Assembly: GCF_004765795.1 (NCBI RefSeq)
Contig: NZ_SBIV01000004.1
Coordinates: 124,001 to 188,000 of the forward strand
DNA: 64,000 bases
DNA from: Halorussus marinus
GTDB lineage: Archaea; Halobacteriota; Halobacteria; Halobacteriales; Haladaptataceae
Direction of reading: 5' to 3'
Shown: in pieces, positions 15,670 through 23,116 of the stretch
How the letters are laid out: each line of letters starts with the position of its first letter
How positions within the stretch are numbered: the stretch's first letter is position 1
The notes under the pieces: model-generated
What the model was told of the DNA's origin: nothing
Database searches by the model: none
Seen by the model: the letters and a program-made list of their open reading frames with translations, nothing else
Made by a program: the position numbers and the translations under genes

Positions 15670-15945
15670 ATGGACAAGGCGCTCTGGTATCTGCTCACGG
15701 CCACCCGCGGCGGAGAGAACCGCGTGCGGATCATCCAGGCGCTCTCGGAGCGCCCGCGCAACGCCAACCAGCTCGCGGACGCTCTCGACGTCCGATACAA
15801 GACCGTCCGCCACCACCTCGACATGCTGGCCGACCACGGGGTGGTCGAACCCGGCGACAACGACTACGGGAAGCTCTACTTCCTCACCGACGAGTTCGAG
15901 CGACACCGGGAGGCATTCGAGGACATACTGGACCAAATCGAATGA
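15670..15945 (+). CDS. winged-helix (ArsR-like) regulator
   Basis: A 91-residue DNA-binding protein. Residues 15-75 form a winged helix, with the recognition region NANQLADALDVRYKTVRHHLDMLADHG and the wing KLYFLTDEF. No metal-binding Cys are present, so it is not a classical metal sensor. A TATA-like ATAAATATATCC lies about 35 bases upstream. Its TGA overlaps the ATG of a 3-TM protein, the same layout as at 42173-42825. Confidence 0.88.
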   Translation: MDKALWYLLTATRGGENRVRIIQALSERPRNANQLADALDVRYKTVRHHLDMLADHGVVEPGDNDYGKLYFLTDEFERHREAFEDILDQIE

Positions 15946-16229
15946 CAATGATACAAGCAGCTAGCGCGCTCGCGGTCGTGAACATCCTCCTGCTCGGTCT
16001 GCTGACCGGCGTCTGGATCCGCAACTACCGCACGTTCGGCACCTCGCTGATCGCCGGGCTCGTCGCGTTCGGCGCGGTAATGCTCGCCGAGAACGTGGTC
16101 GCCCTCTACTTCTTTTTCAGCATGAAGATGCTCTACTCGGGCGACCCGACCGTCCAGCGGGCGGTGTTGGTGCTTCGCGGGATGCAGGTGATCGCGCTCG
16201 GGTTCCTGACGTGGGTGACCGTGAAGTAG
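15942..16229 (+). CDS. small three-helix membrane protein (DUF7521-like)
   Basis: A 95-residue hydrophobic protein with three membrane helices and a short cytoplasmic-type loop RNYRTFGTSL after helix 1. The loop plus the following helix pattern is shared with the two proteins at 42511-42825 (RGYRRNGTRL) and 42815-43081 (RGYRRHASEA). It is translationally coupled to the upstream winged-helix gene. It could be a membrane partner that holds or modulates that regulator; this is inference from gene pairing only. Confidence 0.75.
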   Translation: MTMIQAASALAVVNILLLGLLTGVWIRNYRTFGTSLIAGLVAFGAVMLAENVVALYFFFSMKMLYSGDPTVQRAVLVLRGMQVIALGFLTWVTVK

Positions 16230-16291
16230 CGTAGTCGCGGCCGGCCGAGGTTCGGGTGCGGACGGGAGTGCCACCCGCCGGGCGGGTCGGG

Positions 16292-17026
16292 CTACTCAAG
16301 CGGTTTGGGTTCGTCGTCCTCGAAGTACGGCACGTTCAACTCTTCGCCGTAGTAGTACAGTTGAAACCCGAGACCGACGACGAGCGCGACGCCGAACCAC
16401 ACCGGCGAGATCCCGCCCAGCCCCGCCTCGAGCGTGATGTCGCCAGACAGGGTCTGGCGCCAGAGGGGGACGACCGCGGCGATCAGTCCGGCGCCGAGCG
16501 CGGTCGCGGCGCCGGTGACGATGAGTTCGTAGAACTTGAGCGCGAGGATAGCACCGAGTAGCCCCGCCACGATCGCGGCCACGACGTAGTTTTGCATCTG
16601 CTGGGTCTGTAACTCGGGACGGGTCGCCAGCTCGGCGGCGGCCGCGGTCGGCCGCGCGCGCAGACTGTTCGCGAGCGTGCCGGCGAACTGCCCGCCCGTC
16701 AGGAAGACGAACGCCGACCCGCCCGTCGAGACGAATCCCGCGATCACGACCGTGAACCGGGTGAAGAACGGAAGCAAGACTCGTCCGGCCACGGCACCGA
16801 CGACGACCACGAGCAGGAGTTCGACGGCCTGGGACTCCAAGGCCATCGTCGCCGTCGTCCGGGACGACTGGAACCACCACGCGAACGCTCCGACGAGTCC
16901 ACCCGCGATCCATCCGAGCCACGCGAGGAGTTCCTCGGCGAGGGCGTATCCGAAGAGGCAGAACGCGATTCCGATGACTGATACGAGGCCCAGGATTGCG
17001 AGCGCTGGTGGGTCGGCTGAGAGCAT
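16292..17026 (-). CDS. multi-pass membrane protein of unknown function
   Basis: A 244-residue protein with seven or so hydrophobic helices, a soluble loop at about 120-140 (SLRARPTAAAAELATRPELQ), and an acidic tail ending DDEPKPLE. I recognise no transporter signature. The start ATG at 17026 sits directly next to a palindromic operator and a strong TATA box, so it is probably an individually regulated, short-leader transcript. It converges on the 3-TM gene at 15942-16229. Confidence 0.75.
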   Translation of the reverse strand: MLSADPPALAILGLVSVIGIAFCLFGYALAEELLAWLGWIAGGLVGAFAWWFQSSRTTATMALESQAVELLLVVVVGAVAGRVLLPFFTRFTVVIAGFVSTGGSAFVFLTGGQFAGTLANSLRARPTAAAAELATRPELQTQQMQNYVVAAIVAGLLGAILALKFYELIVTGAATALGAGLIAAVVPLWRQTLSGDITLEAGLGGISPVWFGVALVVGLGFQLYYYGEELNVPYFEDDEPKPLE

Positions 17027-17028
17027 CT

Positions 17029-17049
17029 ATTTTGGCACATACCAAAATC
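17029..17049. promoter_or_regulatory. palindromic operator ATTTTGG-N7-CCAAAAT
   Basis: A perfect 7-bp inverted repeat with a 7-base spacer lies between the start codon (17026) and the TATA element, exactly where RNA polymerase would begin. A dimeric regulator bound here would block initiation. It is AT-rich against a GC-rich genome, so chance occurrence is unlikely. Confidence 0.65.
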
Positions 17050-17060
17050 AATATATAAAT
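17050..17060 (-). promoter_or_regulatory. TATA box of the 16292-17026 gene
   Basis: The minus strand reads GATTTATATATTG around this position, a strong archaeal TATA element. It abuts the palindrome on its upstream side and is about 28 bases from the start codon. Confidence 0.6.
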
Positions 17061-17095
17061 CTTTCTGAGGTGCTGAGCGATCGCTCCGCACTCGC

Positions 17096-17302
17096 TCAGT
17101 AGAACGTGTCGGCGCAGTCCATGATCACGCCGTGGTTCGGACAGACGTACTTGCAGTGGCGGTGGTACATCGGTTCCTCGCAGATCGGACACGGGCGCCC
17201 GCCCGCCTCGGCGGTCGACTCGCTCGCCGCCCGTCGGTCGGCGGCCGTCCGGTCGGCCGACGCGCCGTCGCCCGCCGCGCTGGCCTCGCCCTCGTCGCTC
17301 AT
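17096..17302 (-). CDS. small zinc-finger protein
   Basis: A 68-residue protein: an acidic, Ala-rich N-terminal half followed by a compact zinc-binding part, PCPICEEPMYHRHCKYVCPNHGVIMDCADTFY. CPIC plus HC and VC give a four-Cys site, with His also available. I recall this as a haloarchaeal zinc-finger family (HVO_2523-like); that name is tentative. It lies 26 bases after the arylsulfotransferase-like gene on the same strand, so they are probably cotranscribed. Confidence 0.75.
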   Translation of the reverse strand: MSDEGEASAAGDGASADRTAADRRAASESTAEAGGRPCPICEEPMYHRHCKYVCPNHGVIMDCADTFY

Positions 17303-17328
17303 GGTATCACCTCGGTCGCGCGGGGTAT

Positions 17329-18585
17329 TCACCCTTTTCCACCGAGGCGGGCGCGCGCGATCAGATAACCGCCCCACGTCCAGCAGACGGCCCCGACCGC
17401 CGCGGCGAGGACGTGGACCGCCGAGACCCAGTGGGGGAGCGCCACCACGTCCCGGGCGCCCGCGAGCACGAGCCACAGGATCGGGACCTTGCGGTCGAAG
17501 AACCCGCGGTCGCTGGTCGCGTCGGCGTCGTACGGTTCGAGGCCCTCGGTGTCGGCGGGCTGTTCGCCGTGGGGGAGCTTGTCGGCCTCGTAGGGCAACG
17601 ACGGCACGTCGTAGCTCGCGACCAGACTCCCGTCGGCCGTCAGCTCGACCACCCGGTTGTTCCGGGTGTCGGTCACCAGGGTGTTGCCGTTCGGGAGCCG
17701 GTCGGCGTCCCGGGGCCAGTCGAACGGGATCCCCCCGACCCCGGAGACCGACCACGCCACCTCCCACTCGCCGGTCGACTCCTCGCGGTGGAGTTCGACG
17801 ACGCGGTGGTTCTCCGAGTCGGCGACCACGATCGCGCCCTCGCCGATCCAGTGGGGGTTGTGCTGTCGGTTCAGCAGGTCCTCGTCACCGTCCTCGTTGA
17901 TCACCTCGACGACGCCCTCGCCGCGCTCGACGACCAGAAGCTGGTTCTCGTTGCGGATCGAGACCAGAAACCGATCGTCGCCGACGTAGTCGACGTCGTT
18001 GAGGTGGAGCCAGTCCTCGCTTCGTGGGTCCGGAGGCGCCTCGTAGTGGTCGCTCGCGTTCCACGTCCACTCGCGGTCGCCCGACTCGGGATCGTAGACG
18101 AAGATGCTCTCCCACTCCATGTCGGCGACGAGGACGTTCCCCGACGGGAGCATCTCAGCGTCGTGGACCTCGCTGTTCCTGCGGGTCTTGACCGGGTAGC
18201 TCCGCTCGGAGACCACCGCGGGCTCGGGGACGGGATCGATGATCCTGACCCCGGTGCGCTTGCACGGCGGGTCGTAGGGCCCGCAGTCGTCGTACCCGCC
18301 GGCCGCGAACGTCGCGAGCACCGTGCCGTCGTCGAGCGACTGCACGTTCTGGTAGCTGATGATCCCGCCGAGGCTCCACTCGACGGTCCCGCGGCCGTCG
18401 AGGGCGGTCACGTTGCCGTTCGGGCCGGGGCCCTGGACGCCGACGAGCAGCGTCGTGTTATCCGGGTCTCCCGCGTCCGAGAGGCGGTCGGTGTCGGGCG
18501 CGAGCGCCCAGCTCACGCCGAACGTCGCGACGACTACCACGGTCCCCGCGGCGAGAACGAGCAGGCCCCGCCGGGACGCGGTCAT
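17329..18585 (-). CDS. membrane-anchored arylsulfotransferase-like beta-propeller
   Basis: A 418-residue protein from the ATG at 18585, with an N-terminal signal-anchor (RRGLLVLAAGTVVVVATFGVSW) and a C-terminal helix (about 385-410). Between them, repeated blade-like segments (NGNVTALDGRGTVEWSL, SGNVLVADMEWESIFVYDPESGDREWTWN, NGNTLVTDTRNNRVVELTADG) match the ASST/NHL-type propeller of archaeal arylsulfotransferase-like proteins. HDAEML and HLNDVDY are conserved His segments. Enzyme activity is not certain; it may bind rather than transfer. An ATG 60 bases upstream is possible but would add a polar extension before the anchor. Confidence 0.8.
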   Translation of the reverse strand: MTASRRGLLVLAAGTVVVVATFGVSWALAPDTDRLSDAGDPDNTTLLVGVQGPGPNGNVTALDGRGTVEWSLGGIISYQNVQSLDDGTVLATFAAGGYDDCGPYDPPCKRTGVRIIDPVPEPAVVSERSYPVKTRRNSEVHDAEMLPSGNVLVADMEWESIFVYDPESGDREWTWNASDHYEAPPDPRSEDWLHLNDVDYVGDDRFLVSIRNENQLLVVERGEGVVEVINEDGDEDLLNRQHNPHWIGEGAIVVADSENHRVVELHREESTGEWEVAWSVSGVGGIPFDWPRDADRLPNGNTLVTDTRNNRVVELTADGSLVASYDVPSLPYEADKLPHGEQPADTEGLEPYDADATSDRGFFDRKVPILWLVLAGARDVVALPHWVSAVHVLAAAVGAVCWTWGGYLIARARLGGKG

Positions 18586-18724
18586 CTTCGACACGAAAGC
18601 GCCTCCCGGCCCGAGTCGTGTGCGTCCATCGGCGTGGTCGTACACGACCGACGACCGTAACGTCTCTGGTCAGTCGGCCGAGAAACGGGCGCTAGAAACG
18701 GAGTAAGGCCTCGCTACCGCGGTC

Positions 18725-21700
18725 TCAGCACTCGCTCCAGCCACAGGACTCGCAGGTCTTGCACCCCTCGGAGTAGTACAGCGACAGCGAACCGCAGTCG
18801 GGACACTCGGGGCTCTCGCCCGAGTCGATGATGGCCTGCTGGTCGGCCTCCTTTTCGGTGGCCGCCCCGTTCGCGTCGGCGGTCGGGGCGGTCGTCCGGG
18901 CGCCGCCGTCGGTCTCGGGGGCGGTCTCGCTTTCCTGGACCTCGTCTTCGACCTCGCTCAGGTTCTTCTGCTGGGGGTAGGCCTTCTCGACCTCGCCGTC
19001 GAGGTACCGGCGCAGCGCGGTGCCGATGGCGTCGGGGATGGAGTTGATCTGCTCGCCCTTGTCCCAGGCGACCTTCGGGCTCCGGATGCCCTGCAGTTCG
19101 TCGGCGATCTCCTGGGGGTCGACGCCCGACCGGAGCGCGGTCGAGATGGTCTTGGCGAGCGACTCGGTGAACGACGCGGTGAAGCCGCCGGAGTTGCCGA
19201 TGTTGGCGAACAGCTCGAACGGCCGGCCGTCGTCGTCCTCGTTGATGTTGACGTAGAGCTTGCCGTAGCCGGTGTCGATGCGCTGGGTGATGCCGTGGAG
19301 CACGTCGGGGCGCGGGCGCTTCTCGGCGTAGGGCTCGGCCGCTTCGCCGTCGGCGGCGCCGAGGATGGACTCGACCTGCTGGTCGAGATGTGCCTGGACC
19401 TCGTCGCTCTCGACGAAGCCCTCGATACCGCCGAAGACCTCCCGGATCTGCTCGACGAGCGCCTCGGCGGCCTCGCTCTCGTCGGCGAACTCCTTGTTCT
19501 CGGCGCGGGTGGTCAGCACCTGCTTCGAGCGCGTGCCGTCGCGATAGACGGTCACGCCCTTGCCACCGTTCTCGTAGATGTACTCGTACACTTCCCGCAT
19601 GTCCTCTTTCGTAGCGTCGTTGGGGAAGTTACAGGTCTTCGAGATGGCCGAGTCGACGCCCTCCTGGCAGGCACACTGGACCGCGGCGTGGTCCTTGCCC
19701 GCGAGGTCGCTGGTGACGACGAACAGCTCGCCGATGGCGTCCGGAACGGTGTCGAGCCCCTCGACGCCGTCGAACTCGTTTGCCGCCATCTGGTCTTGGG
19801 CCTCGCGCTTGACCGCTTCGACGTCGATGTCGTTGTCCTCCAGCGTCCGGAGGAAGTAGTCGTCGAACTCCACGAGCATCTCGTCGCCCTGCACGTCGTC
19901 GGAGACGTTCTTGTAGTAGGCGACGTTGTAGATGGGCTCACAGCCGCCCGTGGTGTTGCCGACCATCGAGGTGGTGCCGGTCGGCGCGATGGTCGTGGTG
20001 TTGTGGTTGCGCATCGGGAAGCCCTCGGCCCACTCGTCGGCGTCGAGGCCGGTCTGCTTCTCGAACCACTCGCGGTACTCGGTCGGGTTCGCGTACTTGC
20101 TGTCGGCCCAGTCGTTGAACGGGCCCCGCTCTTGGGCGAGCTCGTGGGAAGTCCACTTGCTCTCGTTGTTGATGTACCGCATCAGCTGGCGGGCGATCTC
20201 GTTGCCCGCCTCGGAGCCGTACTCGACGCCGAGCTGGATGTACAGCTGGGCCAGCCCCATCACGCCGAGTCCGATCTTGCGCATGTCCCGGACCTTCTGT
20301 TCGATCTTCTCGACCGGGAAGTCCGACATCGTGACGACGTTCTCAAGGAACCGGGTGCCGTACTCGATCCGGTGGTCGAAGTCCTCCCACGCCATCGACT
20401 CGGCGAGGAAGGCGTCGACCGCCTGCTCGAAGCCGTCGTACTCGTCGCCGTGCTCGTCGTACCAGACCCGCCAGTCGGGCGCCTCCTGATCGGCCAGCGT
20501 CGAGAGGTTGATGTGACCGAGGTTACACGCCTCGTACTCCTCTAGGGGCTGTTCGCCGCAGGGGTTGGTCGCGAGGATGCGGTGGTCGGGGTGTTCCTCG
20601 ACGTCGAACGAGTGTTCTTTGTTGACCCGTTCGAGGTAGATGACGCCGGGCTCGCCGTTCTCGTGGGCGCCGTCGATCATCCGGTTCCAGATGAGCTCGG
20701 CGGGGACCGACAGCTCCTCGCCGACCTCGACGTGCTCGCCGAGGTCGAACATCTCGTAGAGCTCCTTGGTGTGTTCGGTCGCGACGTGGGGTTCGCCGGT
20801 CCGAGGGTTGGTGAACGTGAACTCCTCGTCGTTTTTCACCGCCTCCATGAAGTCGTCGGTCACGCCGACCGAGATGTTGAAGTTCGAGAGGTGGCCCTCG
20901 GCGGCGTTCCGGAGGTGCTTGGGGACCCGGCCGTCCTCGTCGATGAGCTCGCGGGCCTCCTCCAGAGCGTCGACGAAGGAGTTGTGGGTGTAGTCGTCGG
21001 GGTCGTTGAGCCGGAGGGTCCGGGCGAGGCTCACGTCCTTGTTCTTGGCGTGGATGAACTGGATGACGTCGGGGTGAGAGACCCGCATGACGCCCATCTG
21101 GGCGCCCCGACGGGCGCCGCCCTGCGCGATGGTCTCGCACATCTGGTCGTACGTGCGCATGAACGTGATGGGGCCCGAGGCGATACCGCCCGTGCTCCCG
21201 ACCGCGTCGCCGTATGGTCGGAGCCGCCAGAACGCGTAGCCCATGCCGCCACCCGACTGGAAGACCTGCGCGGCCTCCTTTGCGGTCTGGTGGATGTCGT
21301 CGATGTCGTCGTCGGGCGAGTCGACGAAGCAGGCCGACAGCTGTTGGAGCTCGTCGCCCGCGTTCATCAGCGTCGGCGAGTTCGGCATGAACGAGAGGTT
21401 CGCCATCAGGTCCTCGAACTCCTCGCGGACGTCCACGACGTGGGTCCGGATCTCCTCGGGGAGCTCGGGGACGACGGTGTCGTACGCGAACTTGTTGACG
21501 TTGTACACCGACAGCTCGGTCTCGGCGTCGTCCTCGACGGTCGTACCTTTCCCGAACACCTCGGCGGCGAGCTCGTCCCGACGGGGGTGGTCGGGCTTGA
21601 GCTGGTCGGGCGTGACGGTGACCGTCTCCTCGCGCTTGTCGGCCTCGTAGACGGCCTCCGCCAGCGCGATGTTCTTCGCGACTCGGGGAAACAGATCCTC

Positions 21701-21862
21701 TTGTTCCTCGATGAGGTCGCCGTCCGCGTTCTTCCGGAGGTACCGGGCCGGAAGGATGTTGTGGTAGGCGTTGTCGGTCAGTCGCTGTTCGATCGTCTCG
21801 CCATCGGTCCGTTTGATGGGTAGCGTGAGTTCGTCGGCCGAGAGTTCGCCCGCGCCGCTCAT
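18725..21862 (-). CDS. nrdJ: adenosylcobalamin-dependent ribonucleotide reductase (class II)
   Basis: NrdJ reduces ribonucleotides to deoxyribonucleotides using a B12-derived thiyl radical. The 1045-residue protein has the catalytic landmarks SACFVDSPDDD, QGGARRGAQMGVM, NPCGEQPLEEYEACNLGHINLST (active-site Cys near 431) and TTIAPTGTTSMVGNTTGGCEP. It ends in a zinc-ribbon-like ECPDCGSLSLYYSEGCKTCESCGWSEC. No intein interrupts it, although archaeal nrdJ genes often carry them. The ATG at 21862 has a GAGGTG ribosome site and overlaps the stop of a short upstream frame. Confidence 0.96.
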   Translation of the reverse strand: MSGAGELSADELTLPIKRTDGETIEQRLTDNAYHNILPARYLRKNADGDLIEEQEDLFPRVAKNIALAEAVYEADKREETVTVTPDQLKPDHPRRDELAAEVFGKGTTVEDDAETELSVYNVNKFAYDTVVPELPEEIRTHVVDVREEFEDLMANLSFMPNSPTLMNAGDELQQLSACFVDSPDDDIDDIHQTAKEAAQVFQSGGGMGYAFWRLRPYGDAVGSTGGIASGPITFMRTYDQMCETIAQGGARRGAQMGVMRVSHPDVIQFIHAKNKDVSLARTLRLNDPDDYTHNSFVDALEEARELIDEDGRVPKHLRNAAEGHLSNFNISVGVTDDFMEAVKNDEEFTFTNPRTGEPHVATEHTKELYEMFDLGEHVEVGEELSVPAELIWNRMIDGAHENGEPGVIYLERVNKEHSFDVEEHPDHRILATNPCGEQPLEEYEACNLGHINLSTLADQEAPDWRVWYDEHGDEYDGFEQAVDAFLAESMAWEDFDHRIEYGTRFLENVVTMSDFPVEKIEQKVRDMRKIGLGVMGLAQLYIQLGVEYGSEAGNEIARQLMRYINNESKWTSHELAQERGPFNDWADSKYANPTEYREWFEKQTGLDADEWAEGFPMRNHNTTTIAPTGTTSMVGNTTGGCEPIYNVAYYKNVSDDVQGDEMLVEFDDYFLRTLEDNDIDVEAVKREAQDQMAANEFDGVEGLDTVPDAIGELFVVTSDLAGKDHAAVQCACQEGVDSAISKTCNFPNDATKEDMREVYEYIYENGGKGVTVYRDGTRSKQVLTTRAENKEFADESEAAEALVEQIREVFGGIEGFVESDEVQAHLDQQVESILGAADGEAAEPYAEKRPRPDVLHGITQRIDTGYGKLYVNINEDDDGRPFELFANIGNSGGFTASFTESLAKTISTALRSGVDPQEIADELQGIRSPKVAWDKGEQINSIPDAIGTALRRYLDGEVEKAYPQQKNLSEVEDEVQESETAPETDGGARTTAPTADANGAATEKEADQQAIIDSGESPECPDCGSLSLYYSEGCKTCESCGWSEC

Positions 21863-21945
21863 GCGTGGGCCACCTCGGGTGTCTGTCCGGCGATTCCGGT
21901 CTCTGCGAAACGTGTCTTGCGATTCATTCGTGACGGAGATTCCAT
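21859..21945 (-). CDS. possible 28-residue leader peptide before nrdJ
   Basis: ATG at 21945 follows GGGAGGACTTAGA, a strong ribosome-binding site. The frame reads MESPSRMNRKTRFAETGIAG and continues to a TGA overlapping the nrdJ ATG (ATGA). The overlap would couple nrdJ translation to the leader. It is basic, unlike typical haloarchaeal proteins, which speaks for a regulatory or nascent-peptide role rather than a stable protein. It is short enough to arise by chance. Confidence 0.4.
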   Translation of the reverse strand: MESPSRMNRKTRFAETGIAGQTPEVAHA

Positions 21946-22268
21946 TCTAAGTCCTCCCAAATAACGCTTTGCTTTCCTGCTTTCGTTACTCCAACTGTAC
22001 TTGTACTGCGATGCCTCTGGCGGAAATTGTAGCCGATCGCGAGTGGTCCGTGCGCCGACACGCGGGCCGGAACTCGCGGCGTCTTCGCGTCTACCTCACC
22101 TTGGGGGCGGGGCATAATAAGAGTATGTAGACCGGAGCGAAAGTGGTCAGAATCCGGACCGGATCGGCGTCGCTCGGCGTCGTACGCCCGCAGTCGCTGG
22201 GTTTTTCGACCTGTCGGGATACTCGGCCGGCCGACACGTTTACGGTGTCCGGGTCTCGTCTTTCGGTC
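21946..22268. other. divergent promoter region between nrdJ and a small membrane gene
   Basis: On the minus strand CTCTTATTATGCC (about 22110-22123) is the best TATA candidate for nrdJ, giving a leader of over 200 bases. On the plus strand GTTTAC near 22240 fits a leaderless start at 22269. I looked for a cobalamin riboswitch box in the nrdJ leader and saw none. No gene is supported within it. Confidence 0.4.
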
Positions 22269-22445
22269 ATGATAGCTCCGGTCGCCGAACTGGTCGCGAC
22301 CCCGGTCGGCAAACTCCTCGTCGGACTCGTGGTCCTCGCCGCGGTCGTGCTCGTCGGTCGAATCGTCCTCAGCGTCGCGTGGAAGCTCCTGCTCGTCGCC
22401 ATCGTCGTCACGGGCGCGGTCTACACGGCGGGCGTCCTGCTGTAG
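22269..22445 (+). CDS. small two-helix membrane protein
   Basis: A 58-residue protein starting MIAPVAELVATPVGKLLVG, with two hydrophobic helices (about 15-32 and 36-56) and almost no loops. The ATG at 22269 is about 27 bases after GTTTACGG, consistent with a leaderless message. An upstream in-frame start would add a charged, Arg/Ser-rich stretch. I recognise no family; many haloarchaeal genomes have such orphan mini-proteins. Confidence 0.6.
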   Translation: MIAPVAELVATPVGKLLVGLVVLAAVVLVGRIVLSVAWKLLLVAIVVTGAVYTAGVLL

Positions 22446-22480
22446 AGAGGGGTCCGACCGGCGGGGCTGTCGGGGCACCG

Positions 22481-23116
22481 CTACGCCACGCCGTCGAGGA
22501 AGTTCCGGATCACGTCGTGGCCGACCGCGGTCAGGACGCTCTCGGGGTGAAACTGAACGCACTCGATGGGATGCTCGCGGTGGCGCACGCCCATCACCAG
22601 CTCCTCGCCAGCGTCGGACTCGCTCGCGTCCGACGAGTCGACCGACGCGTCGGTCCCGGCGGACCCGTGATACGTCGTCGCGGTCACCTCGAAACACTCG
22701 GGAACCTCGGTGGCGATCAGCGAGTGGTACCGGCCCGCCCGGAACCCCTGATCGAGTCCCCGGTAGACCCCGCGACCGTCGTGGTCGACCGGGAACGCCT
22801 TGCCGTGGATCGGCTCGGGCGCCCGTCCGACGGCCCCGCCGTAGGCGTAGACGGCGGCTTCGAGCCCGAGACAGACCCCGAGCGTCGGCACGTCCGGGCT
22901 CACCTCCCGGAACACGTCGTTGGTCACCCCGACGTCGCGGTCGTTGGCCGGGTGGCCCGGTCCGGGCGAGACCACGATCGCGTCCGGGTCCGCCTCGCGG
23001 ACGTCGGCCAGCGACGCCGTGTTCCGGACGACCTCCGTGTCGGCGTGCTCGCTCGTGTACTCCACGAGGTTGTACGTGAACGAGTCGAAGTTGTCGACGA
23101 ACAGCACGTCGGTCAT
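22481..23116 (-). CDS. trpG: anthranilate synthase glutaminase subunit
   Basis: TrpG hydrolyses glutamine to feed ammonia to TrpE. The 211-residue protein shows the oxyanion segment SPGPGHP, nucleophile C82, and the catalytic pair H190/E192 in QFHPES. The nucleophile motif is VCLGLEAAVYAYGG rather than the usual CLGHQ. I recall this as normal in haloarchaeal TrpG, so activity is still expected. Last gene of trpDFEG; its ATG overlaps the trpE stop by 4 bases. Confidence 0.94.
   Translation of the reverse strand: MTDVLFVDNFDSFTYNLVEYTSEHADTEVVRNTASLADVREADPDAIVVSPGPGHPANDRDVGVTNDVFREVSPDVPTLGVCLGLEAAVYAYGGAVGRAPEPIHGKAFPVDHDGRGVYRGLDQGFRAGRYHSLIATEVPECFEVTATTYHGSAGTDASVDSSDASESDAGEELVMGVRHREHPIECVQFHPESVLTAVGHDVIRNFLDGVA

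Noticed and set aside
12234-15860. A 1208-codon open frame on the minus strand across purM, the VTT gene and the molybdoenzyme
   Set aside because: High GC makes stop codons rare in antisense frames. Its translation is Arg/Pro-rich and low in complexity, while the plus strand encodes recognisable proteins.
18725-21862. Intein in nrdJ, cdc48 or rtcB
   Set aside because: The reading frames run through the catalytic motifs at normal length with no intein blocks.
21863-22140. Cobalamin riboswitch in the nrdJ leader
   Set aside because: No B12-box sequence or typical long multi-stem pattern was recognisable by eye.
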